This document shows positions 8,722 through 17,223 of a stretch of DNA of 64,000 nt, one piece after another (within the stretch, counting starts at the first letter, position 1; each line of letters begins with the position of its first letter). Source of the DNA: Gluconobacter wancherniae NBRC 103581 (GTDB lineage Bacteria > Pseudomonadota > Alphaproteobacteria > Acetobacterales > Acetobacteraceae); NCBI RefSeq assembly GCF_007988885.1, contig NZ_BJUZ01000002.1:434001-498000 (forward strand), in the 5' to 3' direction. The position numbers were made by a program, and so were the translations under genes. Below the pieces are notes generated by a model. It did no database searches. It saw nothing but the letters and a program-made list of their open reading frames with translations, and was not told the DNA's origin.

Positions 8722-9981
8722 GTGAGTGTCTGCAGGGTGGTTCTTCCTCAGCCACAAGTAAGGGTAGGATCGGGGCGGGGCAGGGGGATACTCGCTGTTG
8801 CGATGGTCCTGTTATTAATGCTGCCAAAGACTGCGGCTGCGCAGGGCTGGTTTTCGGATACGGTTCTGGGCGCGCAGATCGAGGGCGGAATCATGGCGTC
8901 TTCCGCTCGCAGCAGCAAGAATACGAGCTTTGGGCAGCTTATTCCGGGGCGAAGTAATCAGCCCACGCTCGACCAGCTTGCGCTGACGTGGATCAAGCCT
9001 GTGGACCCTATCGGGGGTGGGTACGGGTTGGGTGTGAACCTGCGGTTTCTGTATGGGTCAGACGCCCGGAGTTACGTGATTACGGGGATTTCGGATCGGA
9101 TTTTGACGGGGCGCTATCAGGTCATGCCGGTATACGCCAATGTTGCGCTGCATATGCCTTGGCTGACGAAGGGTGGGCTGGATGGGCAGGTTGGCGTTTT
9201 TGCTGCACCTATGGGGGTGGAGGCTCTCGATCCTTCGGTGCGGGCCTTTTATACTCTTGCTTACACGACGGAATACTCCACCCCGTTCGAGCATGTGGGG
9301 GGAATGTTCCAGTGGCACCTGAATACGCATTTTGATTTGCAGTTCGGGATGGACACAGGGAATCAGACATCCTTCGGTCGCGGTGACAACAACCATGAGC
9401 CTGCGGGGTATGTTGGTCTGTCAGGGAGTAATCTGGCGGGAGGTCCGCTGTCCTTCACCTATCTTTTCAGGGTTGGGCCGGAGGATGCGATCCGGGCCAT
9501 CGGGCCACGTGCGAACTCGGCGCAACGATTCTGGAATGACCTGAACGGCACATGGAAATTTTCGGATCGCTGGAGTGTCAGCGCCGAGCTTAATCAGGTA
9601 CATGATCAGGGGCTGCGGGCTGATACCTGGAGTGGTGTTGTGTGGGCTGCACTGAATGTGAGTCCTGTTTTGACGTTCAATGCCCGAACCGAGCTTTACC
9701 GCGATAACACCGGACAGTTTGTGACCCAGTATTTGGGAAATACGTCCTACGCGCAGACACTGCTGGGGCATCCGGCGGATACTCTGAGTGCTCCTGCCAC
9801 GACATATGGCGATCTTTCCTTGAACGCGATCTGGCGGCCTCTGGTTGGTCATCATGTCAAGCTTTTCCAGATTCGGCCCGAAATCCGCTTTGATCGTTCG
9901 CTGAATGGGACGCGGCCATTCGGTGATTTCCGTAATGGCAGCAGGGTGATGGTCGGAGGGGATATGACGCTAGGTTTCTAG
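8722..9981 (+). CDS. Outer-membrane beta-barrel (OmpL/porin-2-like) protein
   Basis: A 419-residue exported protein. An N-terminal basic stretch is followed by a hydrophobic core (ILAVAMVLLLMLP) and a signal-peptidase site near TAAAQ|GW. The rest is rich in alternating aromatic/polar beta strands, Gly and Asn, and ends in phenylalanine (TLGF), which is the classic outer-membrane insertion signature. It resembles BBP2/OmpL-like putative porins. It probably lets small solutes cross the outer membrane; the substrate is unknown. The start is a GTG; an internal ATG at 8803 would leave a shorter signal sequence and is a fair alternative. It follows the aldo/keto reductase after 4 nt. Confidence 0.8.
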   Translation: MSVCRVVLPQPQVRVGSGRGRGILAVAMVLLLMLPKTAAAQGWFSDTVLGAQIEGGIMASSARSSKNTSFGQLIPGRSNQPTLDQLALTWIKPVDPIGGGYGLGVNLRFLYGSDARSYVITGISDRILTGRYQVMPVYANVALHMPWLTKGGLDGQVGVFAAPMGVEALDPSVRAFYTLAYTTEYSTPFEHVGGMFQWHLNTHFDLQFGMDTGNQTSFGRGDNNHEPAGYVGLSGSNLAGGPLSFTYLFRVGPEDAIRAIGPRANSAQRFWNDLNGTWKFSDRWSVSAELNQVHDQGLRADTWSGVVWAALNVSPVLTFNARTELYRDNTGQFVTQYLGNTSYAQTLLGHPADTLSAPATTYGDLSLNAIWRPLVGHHVKLFQIRPEIRFDRSLNGTRPFGDFRNGSRVMVGGDMTLGF

Positions 9982-10031
9982 GGAGATTGGGGGGTAGTGC
10001 AGCTTGCAGGAAGTGTGGCAGAAATCTGCGT

Positions 10032-10508
10032 ATGACCACACCGACTGATCTGGATTTTCGCCGCGCCATGTCGCATTTTGCCACGGGTGTTGCCGTGGTG
10101 ACCACTCGTAGTAGTGCCGGAGAGCAGGGGGCTACGATTAGCGCCCTGACATCGGTTTCACTCGACCCGTTGTTGCTGCTCATCTGCCTGAATCGCGATA
10201 GTGCGACTTATGCTGCCATTGCGGAATCGGGTTATTTCGGACTGAGTGTTCTTAATAACAGCCATAAAGATGTGGCGATGCAGTTTGCCAGCCGAACTGC
10301 CGACAAGTTCGCCTCTGACGTTATTGAGCGCTCGGAAGACGGAACGTCTTTTATCAAGGACGCCCTTGTGCAGATGCACTGCGAGGTTGTTGAGACGTTT
10401 TCAGGTGGTACGCATGCGTTGTTCATGGCCCGCCCAACCAGCGTGAAGGTTCAGGAGGATGAGGCTCCGCTGTTGTATTTCCAGGGCAAGCTTGGGGTTG
10501 AAATCTAG
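10032..10508 (+). CDS. Flavin reductase domain protein (HpaC/RutF-like)
   Basis: About 158 residues with the hallmarks of the flavin reductase split-barrel family: FRRAMSHFATGVAVVTT at the N-terminus, ATISALTSVSLDPLLLLICLN binding FMN/FAD, and GYFGLSVLN. Members use NAD(P)H to reduce free flavin for a partner monooxygenase. No oxygenase partner lies next to it, so the partner is unknown. The frame is open 15 codons upstream, but the chosen ATG gives the family's usual N-terminus. Its TAG stop overlaps the stop of the opposite gene in the palindrome CTAG. Confidence 0.83.
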   Translation: MTTPTDLDFRRAMSHFATGVAVVTTRSSAGEQGATISALTSVSLDPLLLLICLNRDSATYAAIAESGYFGLSVLNNSHKDVAMQFASRTADKFASDVIERSEDGTSFIKDALVQMHCEVVETFSGGTHALFMARPTSVKVQEDEAPLLYFQGKLGVEI

Positions 10509-11332
10509 CTTCGGGCAGAATCTGGTCTGAGCAATGCTGTGGCCATTGTCACGGCGTCTCGGAGCGGGAAAAAGCGGCTCTGAGCCATTCTGACGTGACC
10601 ATGTCTGACAATCGCGCTGCCATCGAGTTTGGCGCCTAGTGCGGGGAAATTCTCCGCATCTGTCTCAGGCATGCTGAAGCGCACCCAGCGTCGCTGCCCC
10701 TCTACAGTCATGGGGGCTCCGTCGTCGTATCTTGGGCCGTTCGGGTTTGCCTGACGCTCTGCCAGATGCAGGGCGGTGCAGGTATCCCAGCCGGTTCCGA
10801 TCATCAGGACCTGAGCATCCAGTTGTTGTAGTACACCCAGAGGGGATTTTGCGCCGAACGGATCTTCCAGTGGCTGTGTTGCCAGGATGGCCGCTGCGTT
10901 ATGGCCTAGACCCGCGAAGGAGACCTGAGGGTGGCTGCTGCGTTGCACGCCCGGCCATGTCCTGAACTGCTCTGCGATGACGCCGAGGCCACGGGTTGGT
11001 GTCAGGGCCGGATCATAGGGGGGGGTGTTTGCGCGGATTGAGTCCCACCAGTGTTCGGGGACGGCTGGGTGCGCCCAGGCTGCGGGGTCGCTGAGATCCG
11101 ATGACTGGGCAGGCATTATGAGCGTGCCGCCGCCATGTTGTGTTGCACCTGTGGCGGCGATCAGCGTTTCAATGCAGGTGCGTGCGCCCCCACAGACCCA
11201 TCCGATGCGACTCATGGCTGTATGGACCAGAAGGGTCATTCCTGGTCGCACGCCTATCGCTCGCAGATCTGCCGCCATCTTTTCCTGCGTAATCGGTTCA
11301 CCCGTGCGGGCGATGGCAGCGATTTCTGTCAC
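10505..11332 (-). CDS. AAC(3)-family N-acetyltransferase
   Basis: A 275-residue protein of the aminoglycoside 3-N-acetyltransferase (AAC(3)/YokD) fold. Visible signatures are GMTLLVHTAMSRIGWVCGG near residue 33, GTLIMPAQSSD, SSHPQVSFAGLG near 138 and LMIGTGWDTCTALHLAE near 176. Members transfer acetyl from acetyl-CoA to an amine; many chromosomal copies do not confer resistance and have unknown natural substrates. It starts 3 nt after the stop of queF and is probably translated from the same message. Calling it a resistance gene would go beyond the evidence. Confidence 0.85.
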   Translation of the reverse strand: MTEIAAIARTGEPITQEKMAADLRAIGVRPGMTLLVHTAMSRIGWVCGGARTCIETLIAATGATQHGGGTLIMPAQSSDLSDPAAWAHPAVPEHWWDSIRANTPPYDPALTPTRGLGVIAEQFRTWPGVQRSSHPQVSFAGLGHNAAAILATQPLEDPFGAKSPLGVLQQLDAQVLMIGTGWDTCTALHLAERQANPNGPRYDDGAPMTVEGQRRWVRFSMPETDAENFPALGAKLDGSAIVRHGHVRMAQSRFFPLRDAVTMATALLRPDSARS

Positions 11333-11335
11333 GAC

Positions 11336-11833
11336 TTAGCCGCGGCCGCGGTAGCCGGGTACGTCCTGCGATGGAATCCAGACGCCTTCGGGAGCGGCTC
11401 CTGTCTGCCAGAAAACATCAATTGGCATGCCGCCACGCGGATACCAGTAAGCCCCGATACGCAGCCATTGTGGGTCCAGCAGTTCGACAAGTCGTGAGGC
11501 GATCGTGACGGAGCAGTCTTCGTGGAATGCGCCGTGATTGCGGAAGCTGGTGAGGTAAAGCTTCAGCGATTTGCTTTCGACGATCCATTTTCCGGGGATG
11601 TAGTCGATGACGATGTGCGCAAAGTCTGGCTGTCCCGTGACGGGGCAGAGAGACGTAAATTCAGGTGCCGTGAAGCGTACGACGTACTTTCGGTCCTGAT
11701 GGGGGGCGGGCACGCGCTCCAGTACGGCTTCTTCCGGGCATGTGGGGGCAACAGTCTGTCGGCCCAGTTGGCTCAGGGCGTCTGTGCCGGGAGCAGAAGG
11801 GCCGGTAGGGGCAGGAGAAACAGGTTCTGACAT
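11336..11833 (-). CDS. queF: NADPH-dependent 7-cyano-7-deazaguanine reductase QueF
   Basis: A 165-residue type I (unimodular) QueF. It reduces the nitrile preQ0 to the amine preQ1 in queuosine tRNA modification. The catalytic Cys63 is in [10 protein letters not shown] with Asp70, and the family motif ESKSLKLYL with its substrate-binding Glu follows. The first 25 residues are a Pro/Ala/Ser-rich extension ahead of the fold. An AGGA lies 8 nt before the ATG. It is the first gene of a leftward pair with the AAC(3)-like gene. No preQ1 riboswitch was recognised in the 172 bases between it and typA. Confidence 0.93.
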   Translation of the reverse strand: MSEPVSPAPTGPSAPGTDALSQLGRQTVAPTCPEEAVLERVPAPHQDRKYVVRFTAPEFTSLCPVTGQPDFAHIVIDYIPGKWIVESKSLKLYLTSFRNHGAFHEDCSVTIASRLVELLDPQWLRIGAYWYPRGGMPIDVFWQTGAAPEGVWIPSQDVPGYRGRG

Positions 11834-12005
11834 GGGAAAATTCCTGTAGATGCAGGGACAATTCAGGCAGGTTTGGCGCAGTCTGGCGGAGCGCTCAAGC
11901 TCCTTTCGAAAGATGGTTGCGTCTCAAAGTTTGCAAATTGAGGGGATTCGGTGCAGAACACGCCGCAAATCATCACCCTCCGATGCATCCGTCTGGAAGA
12001 CCATC

Positions 12006-13826
12006 ATGGAAATCCGTAATATCGCCATTATCGCTCACGTCGATCATGGCAAGACCACGTTGGTCGACGCACTCCTCAAACAGTCTGGTTCGTTCCGCGA
12101 GAACCAGCATGTCGCTGACCGCGCCATGGACAGTAATGATCTTGAGCGTGAGCGTGGAATTACCATTCTCGCCAAGTGCACGTCTGTTGTCTGGAAAGAG
12201 ACGCGCATCAACATCATCGATACCCCGGGTCACGCCGATTTCGGTGGTGAAGTCGAGCGTATTCTGAGCATGGTGGATGGCGCGATCATCCTCGTTGACG
12301 CTGCAGAAGGCGCTCTGCCGCAGACGAAGTTCGTTCTGGGCAAGGCTCTCGCACGCGGTATCCGTCCGATCGTGGTCGTCAACAAGATTGACCGTAGCGA
12401 CGCACGCCCTGACGAAGTGCACGAAGAGATTTTTGATCTGTTCGCGTCTCTCGGCGCCGACGAGCATCAGCTCGACTTCCCGATGCTTTATGCATCTGGC
12501 CGTCAGGGCTGGGCTGATCTGGAGCTGGACGGAGCGAAGAAAGATCTTTCTCCGATGTTCGATCTGGTGCTGCGCCATGTGCCGACACCCAATGTCGACA
12601 AGGAAGCGCCTTTCGGAATGGTTGCGACCATTTTGGAAAGCGACAACTTCCTGGGTCGTATCCTGACCGGCCGTATTGATCAGGGTCGTGCTCGCGTTAA
12701 CATGCCGGTTCGCGTTCTGCGTCCTGATGGGACGATCGTTGAAAGCGGCCGTCTGACGAAGCTGTTGTCGTTCCGTGGTCTGGATCGTGTTCCGGTAGAG
12801 GAAGCTGAAGCCGGTGACATCGTGGCCGTTGCAGGTCTGTCCGACGCAACGATTCCCGATACGATTGCTGATCCTTCTGTTGAAACACCTCTGCCGTCGC
12901 GTCCGGTTGATCCGCCGACACTGTCCATGACCTTCCGCATCAACGATGGCCCCCTGGGTGGTCGTGAAGGCAAGAAGGTAACGTCTCGCCAGATCCGTGA
13001 TCGTCTGTTCAAGGAAACAGAAGGCAACGTGGCCATTAAGGTTACGGAAAGTCCGGAAAGCGAAGCTTTTGAAGTGGCCGGTCGTGGTGAGCTTCAGCTT
13101 GGCGTGCTGATCGAGACGATGCGTCGTGAAGGTTTCGAGCTGACGATCGGTCGTCCGCGCGTTCTGTTCCGCGAGAATGCTGAGACCGGTGATCGTGAAG
13201 AGCCGTTCGAAGAAGTTCTGGTGGATGTGGACGAGCCTTACTCCGGCATCGTTGTTGAGAAAATGTCCATCCGTAAAGGTGTGATGCAGGACATGCGTCC
13301 GTCTGGTGGTGGAAAGGTTCGTCTGACGTTCCTGATCCCGTCACGTGGGCTTATTGGCTATCATGGTGAATTCCTGACTGATACGCGTGGCACGGGTCTG
13401 ATGAACCGTCTCTTCTCGGGGTATCAGCCTTATGTCGGTACGATCGAAGGCCGTCGTAACGGTTCGTTGATCTCAGCTGAGGATGGTCAGACAACGCAGT
13501 ATGCGCTGTTTGCTCTGCAGGATCGCGGCACGATGTTTGTCGATGCTGGTGAGAAGATCTACACGGGTATGATCCTCGGCGAGCATTCGCGTGAGAATGA
13601 CCTTGATATCAACGCGGTTCGTGAAAAGAAGCTGACCAACATGCGTGCATCTGGCAAGGATGAGGCTCTGCTTCTGACCCCGCCTCGTCGCATGAGCCTT
13701 GAGCAGGCGATCGCTTACATCGAAGATGACGAGCTGGTCGAAGTTACGCCATCTGCGATCCGTATTCGTAAGCGTTACCTCGATCCGAACGAGCGCAAGC
13801 GTGCAGGAAAGCGCAAGGAATCCTGA
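12006..13826 (+). CDS. typA: Ribosome-associated GTPase TypA/BipA
   Basis: A 606-residue translational GTPase. G1 is AHVDHGKTT (residues 10-18), with switch motif RERGITI, G3 DTPGHADF and G4 NKID; elongation-factor-like domains II, III and V and the BipA C-terminal domain follow. BipA binds ribosomes and supports subunit assembly and growth at low temperature or under stress. The frame is open 52 codons upstream, but the chosen ATG opens with the conserved [15 protein letters not shown] and has GGAAG at correct spacing. The gene is single and ends at a strong terminator. Codon use is rich in CGT and GAA, consistent with high expression. Confidence 0.97.
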   Translation: MEIRNIAIIAHVDHGKTTLVDALLKQSGSFRENQHVADRAMDSNDLERERGITILAKCTSVVWKETRINIIDTPGHADFGGEVERILSMVDGAIILVDAAEGALPQTKFVLGKALARGIRPIVVVNKIDRSDARPDEVHEEIFDLFASLGADEHQLDFPMLYASGRQGWADLELDGAKKDLSPMFDLVLRHVPTPNVDKEAPFGMVATILESDNFLGRILTGRIDQGRARVNMPVRVLRPDGTIVESGRLTKLLSFRGLDRVPVEEAEAGDIVAVAGLSDATIPDTIADPSVETPLPSRPVDPPTLSMTFRINDGPLGGREGKKVTSRQIRDRLFKETEGNVAIKVTESPESEAFEVAGRGELQLGVLIETMRREGFELTIGRPRVLFRENAETGDREEPFEEVLVDVDEPYSGIVVEKMSIRKGVMQDMRPSGGGKVRLTFLIPSRGLIGYHGEFLTDTRGTGLMNRLFSGYQPYVGTIEGRRNGSLISAEDGQTTQYALFALQDRGTMFVDAGEKIYTGMILGEHSRENDLDINAVREKKLTNMRASGKDEALLLTPPRRMSLEQAIAYIEDDELVEVTPSAIRIRKRYLDPNERKRAGKRKES

Positions 13827-13851
13827 GACATTTGTCTCTCTTCTTTGTAAG

Positions 13852-13885
13852 AAGGGCGCCCTGGGAAACCGGGGCGCCCTTTTTT
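13852..13885 (+). terminator. Terminator of typA
   Basis: The stem AAGGGCGCC / GGCGCCCTT with a 12-nt loop is followed by a T-tract, 25 nt after the typA stop. It is a typical rho-independent terminator. Confidence 0.92.
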
Positions 13886-14097
13886 ATGTGAATTGATGTA
13901 TTTTGAATTTTTCTATGCACCATGAATAAAAATGTCGGAATTGAGGCGTTTTTCTGCAGGTGTTCTCAAAACAAGCAAGATATCGGAAAGTTAATACGAG
14001 ACGTCTAACTGTGTCAGTGATAACGTTTGTAGTGAGGTCACACATTTTTATGAATGAGTGACACCCACTGGAAGTATTTACTGGAGCGCTGTCTCAA

Positions 14098-14400
14098 ATG
14101 CGTCTTTTCAATCGTACTCTGATCGCCGCCGTTTCTGCTTTGGCACTGACGGCAGCTCCTGCTTTTGCTGATCCTGCGACGACAGCGGTTCCTGCTGCTC
14201 CAGAAGTTACGGCACCTGCTCCTGTTCCGGCAGCGCCCGCTGAGCCGCAAGCTGCAGCTCCTTCAGTCACGACGCCTTCGGCTTCTGGTGCGGAAGCTCC
14301 GAAGAAGAAGCATCATGGCAAGAAGCACCATCACGGCAAGCATCACAAGAAGAAGGCTGCGGACTCTGCTACCGATACAGCTGCTGATCCAGCCAAATAA
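14098..14400 (+). CDS. Exported Ala/Pro-rich protein with His/Lys-rich tail
   Basis: A 100-residue protein with a clear signal peptide (MRLFNRTLIAAVSALALTAAPAFA|D). The mature part is an Ala/Pro/Val-rich low-complexity linker (about 25-68) and then a short segment of repeated HHGKK units (about 70-85) with eight His and many Lys, ending in Asp/Ala-rich sequence. No enzyme domain is present. Similar small proteins occur in Acetobacteraceae as hypothetical proteins, as far as I recall. The His cluster could bind metal and the basic stretch could bind envelope polymers; both are guesses. ATG is preceded by TGGAGC-like sequence. It has its own terminator. Confidence 0.8.
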   Translation: MRLFNRTLIAAVSALALTAAPAFADPATTAVPAAPEVTAPAPVPAAPAEPQAAAPSVTTPSASGAEAPKKKHHGKKHHHGKHHKKKAADSATDTAADPAK

Positions 14401-14439
14401 AATTGGGTATATCGCTTTTGGGCGATTGATGATTTTAGG

Positions 14440-14471
14440 AGAGGTCAGCTTAACAGCTGACCTCTTTTTTT
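14440..14471 (+). terminator. Terminator after the His/Lys-rich protein gene
   Basis: A perfect 10-bp stem GAGGTCAGCT / AGCTGACCTC with loop TAAC and a run of seven or more T residues follows the stop codon by about 40 nt. Confidence 0.95.
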
Positions 14472-14789
14472 GGCTTGATCCTAGGGCGTTTGAGACAATT
14501 TCATTGTCTGATTGTGAATGGCCAATGCTTTAATTATGGGCCTCTTGCCTTAATTTGACCTTCAGGAAATAGTTGAAGTTCACAGAGATTTGTGGCAAAT
14601 TGCCATCATGCAAGATTTACACCTGCATACGCTTCTTGAGTGTGGTTACGCCACGCCAAGATAATTTATTAAAATATCCTAAATTCTTAAAAATGCATAC
14701 TCTGAGCCTCTGTAAGCTGGGGGAAGCTGTTTCGTTTTTTTTGATGCCAAAAATCAAAAAGTAAGAATTTTTGAATATTTCTGGAACTA
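14472..14789. other. AT-rich intergenic region
   Basis: About 320 bases with markedly higher A+T than the flanking housekeeping genes and no supportable gene. It marks the left side of the AT-rich accessory patch and must contain the promoter for the following exported protein. No clear repeat or att site was seen. Confidence 0.6.
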
Positions 14790-16901
14790 ATGAGAGATAT
14801 GAATGTGAATAATAAAGTTATTTACTCAACACTTATTCTTATTTCATCGCTCGGTGCTGCATCAGCTGATACTCCTGCTCCGCAGTCCTACAAATCCAAT
14901 GGAAATTTTCAACCTGTTACTCTTGTGTCCAGTGTGAACGCTAATGGTAAAGTGGCTGTCACATCCTATAAAGGTAGTGATGGAAACTGGCACGATACCA
15001 CGCCTATTGCTCAGATCTGTTCAGTAGACAGCACAGGGAGTCCGCTTCTGTGCCCTCCATATATTGATGGGCAGACTGTCGTGAATAATCTGCTGAACAA
15101 GGCGTCAGGGATTGCTGGCCTTGATGCCAGTGGAAACCTTGTCGCGCCTTTATCGACTACAGGCGAGATTCATGGCGGAATGGTCGCGCAGGCATACTAT
15201 CCCCAGACGAATCTCACTATTCCGGCCACTAACGCGATTTCTACTGGTGACAACCTCGGCTATCATATCCTGGACGATCGTTCTGTTCTTCTTGGGGGCA
15301 GAAGTTATGCTGATAGTGCCCCCACTTTTATCTATGCCGCGCCTTATGGCGGTTCTTCTCTGGGAAGCACGCTTGCTGTTGCCATGACCAAACGCGGAGT
15401 GGGCGGCGAACAGGTCGCGATGGCGCCTCTTGGTACTGATGGTGGGGGCGGAATTTCGTCTTATCCTGAGATGGATGCAACTGCGACTTGGTTTTTTGCG
15501 CACGGCACCAAGCCCTGGGTTGAGGCAGGTCAGGATATTGCCAATTCTGATAATGTCGCCCGAACCGTCACATATGATTCTACGCATGCGTACTTTGCGC
15601 CTGCATTGCCTGCCCAAGAATTGGCACTGCTGCGGGTGGGTATGCATGTTATGACCAACTCGATTGGGTCTACACGAGCGGCTTCTACGCATTATCTCCA
15701 GCCAAACAATGATTACGCAGGAGAAATATCTTCAATTTCTCCAGATGGATCGTCAATTACGGTTGGGGGCTGGAGGGTACTAGGTGCGGGAAATACAGTT
15801 GCTACGCAGGTGCCATCTGTGGTTGGGCCATTCGATATGAATACTTGGCCTGGATATACGCATCCTGATATTTTTATGGGTACGTATACGCACGCTATTG
15901 TAAATAACTCAATGTGCTTTCTTGAAAAAAGAGAAAATCAGAATGCGGGGGATTATAATTCTCCGGAGGGAAATCAGTTTGGGTCTCCTGCTAATGATTG
16001 TGAAATAGAAGAGGCAGATATTGGCAGCCAGCTTCCTGATTACGAAGGAAGGGCTAAAGGCATTTTAGTTACTTACAATGGTCCTAATAAGCCATCTCTC
16101 GATAGCTATGATTTTATGGCAGCAGGTGGGACGCCAAATGGATATGTTGCTTGGAATGGTAGTCAAGCTAATAACTTTCTTTCGGATGGATTTTACGCTC
16201 ATGCTCCAAATGGGGTAAATAGTGGGATAGACTCCAGTACAAATTATGTGATTGCAAATGCAGGCGATACTCGTGAAATGGCTGAATTTATTGGAAGTTC
16301 GGCAGTTCAGCCAAATGGAGATGGCTCGGGTGATAAAATTTCCCTTGTCGCTTTCGAGTCGTTGATTCAGGGAACTCAGAATATGGGGGCGAATCCCTCA
16401 TCAAATGTGGCAGTGCATTGGTCGTATCTGGCAAACGGAACTACTACGGATGTCTCACAATTGATTGGTGGACAGACTGTCACGAAGGGAAACAGAAAGG
16501 GAGATATTGTTTTCAATGCTGATGGAGCAGGGGGCATTGGTATATATGGTGCAAGCCAAGATTCCGGTGTTCTTGTGCAGGCCGCAGGTAACGTTAGTTT
16601 GCAGAATGCGGGGGCGCAGGTCATTCTGACTCCTTCTTCAGGTTCAGATAAGCCTTTTATCTATGCGGCGGACGGTACAAATCTAAACGTAGCCAACTCT
16701 GTCGGTTCTGGCGTCGTGATTAATTCGTATGGATTTAGTGGGAGTGTGATTAAAGCGAACGCTTATTTTCAGGAAGTTCTCTCGACACCAGCATCATCCA
16801 GCGCTGCATGTAATGCGGGTCAGTTTACAGACGATGCAGAGTATCACTATGTATGTGTTGCTCAGAATAGCTGGAAACGTGTGGCTCTGAGCAGCTGGTA
16901 G
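14790..16901 (+). CDS. Large exported protein with phage-tail-like segments
   Basis: A 703-residue protein of unknown function. An N-terminal signal peptide is visible (VIYSTLILISSLGAASA|D). The body is rich in Gly, Ser, Asn and Ala with few charged residues. Two parts recall phage or prophage tail-fibre and virion proteins: KASGIAGLDASGNLVAPL near residue 108 and the final 38 residues, which contain TPASSSAACNAGQF, a spaced Cys pair, and the ending WKRVALSSW. That C-terminal signature is found, in my memory, on many phage-tail and surface proteins. No catalytic motif was recognised. Base composition becomes AT-rich in the 3' half, unlike the neighbours, suggesting transfer. An in-frame ATG 9 nt downstream is an alternative start. 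Confidence 0.75.
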   Translation: MRDMNVNNKVIYSTLILISSLGAASADTPAPQSYKSNGNFQPVTLVSSVNANGKVAVTSYKGSDGNWHDTTPIAQICSVDSTGSPLLCPPYIDGQTVVNNLLNKASGIAGLDASGNLVAPLSTTGEIHGGMVAQAYYPQTNLTIPATNAISTGDNLGYHILDDRSVLLGGRSYADSAPTFIYAAPYGGSSLGSTLAVAMTKRGVGGEQVAMAPLGTDGGGGISSYPEMDATATWFFAHGTKPWVEAGQDIANSDNVARTVTYDSTHAYFAPALPAQELALLRVGMHVMTNSIGSTRAASTHYLQPNNDYAGEISSISPDGSSITVGGWRVLGAGNTVATQVPSVVGPFDMNTWPGYTHPDIFMGTYTHAIVNNSMCFLEKRENQNAGDYNSPEGNQFGSPANDCEIEEADIGSQLPDYEGRAKGILVTYNGPNKPSLDSYDFMAAGGTPNGYVAWNGSQANNFLSDGFYAHAPNGVNSGIDSSTNYVIANAGDTREMAEFIGSSAVQPNGDGSGDKISLVAFESLIQGTQNMGANPSSNVAVHWSYLANGTTTDVSQLIGGQTVTKGNRKGDIVFNADGAGGIGIYGASQDSGVLVQAAGNVSLQNAGAQVILTPSSGSDKPFIYAADGTNLNVANSVGSGVVINSYGFSGSVIKANAYFQEVLSTPASSSAACNAGQFTDDAEYHYVCVAQNSWKRVALSSW

Positions 16902-17223
16902 TCTCCGATTTTCTATAAGAGCTTGCGTGGTCGGATTTCTCTGACCCGCAATGTATCAGAAAATAGGATGTGAGGCGAAACGACACCAAATAAACAGTGA
17001 TGGGTACAAACGGAAAATTTGGATATTTTTATTTATCGAAAATAGGTAAGGTTGAATATTTAGTTGATAATTTTATATTTTATCTTCGTTTGGTAAGTTT
17101 TGTTATTTTTATATGGATATATATTTTAGTTTTATGATTAATATATTGATCTGGTAAAAATAAAATTCATGATTTATTATTCTCTATGAGGATGCGTTTT
17201 CCTGTAGATACGAGAGTTGTGCC
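16902..17223. other. Very AT-rich intergenic region
   Basis: This 320-base gap is the most AT-rich stretch in the window, with long runs of A, T and TATT. No gene, hairpin terminator or repeat could be supported. It probably holds the promoter of the glycosyltransferase gene; such DNA is typical of horizontally acquired surface-polysaccharide loci. Confidence 0.6.

Noticed and set aside
10505-11332. Antibiotic resistance gene
   Set aside because: The protein belongs to the AAC(3) family, but chromosomal members often have other substrates and its operon partner is queF; resistance cannot be claimed from sequence.
14573-14764. 63-codon frame in the AT-rich gap
   Set aside because: Composition is that of random AT-rich DNA and no ribosome site is present.
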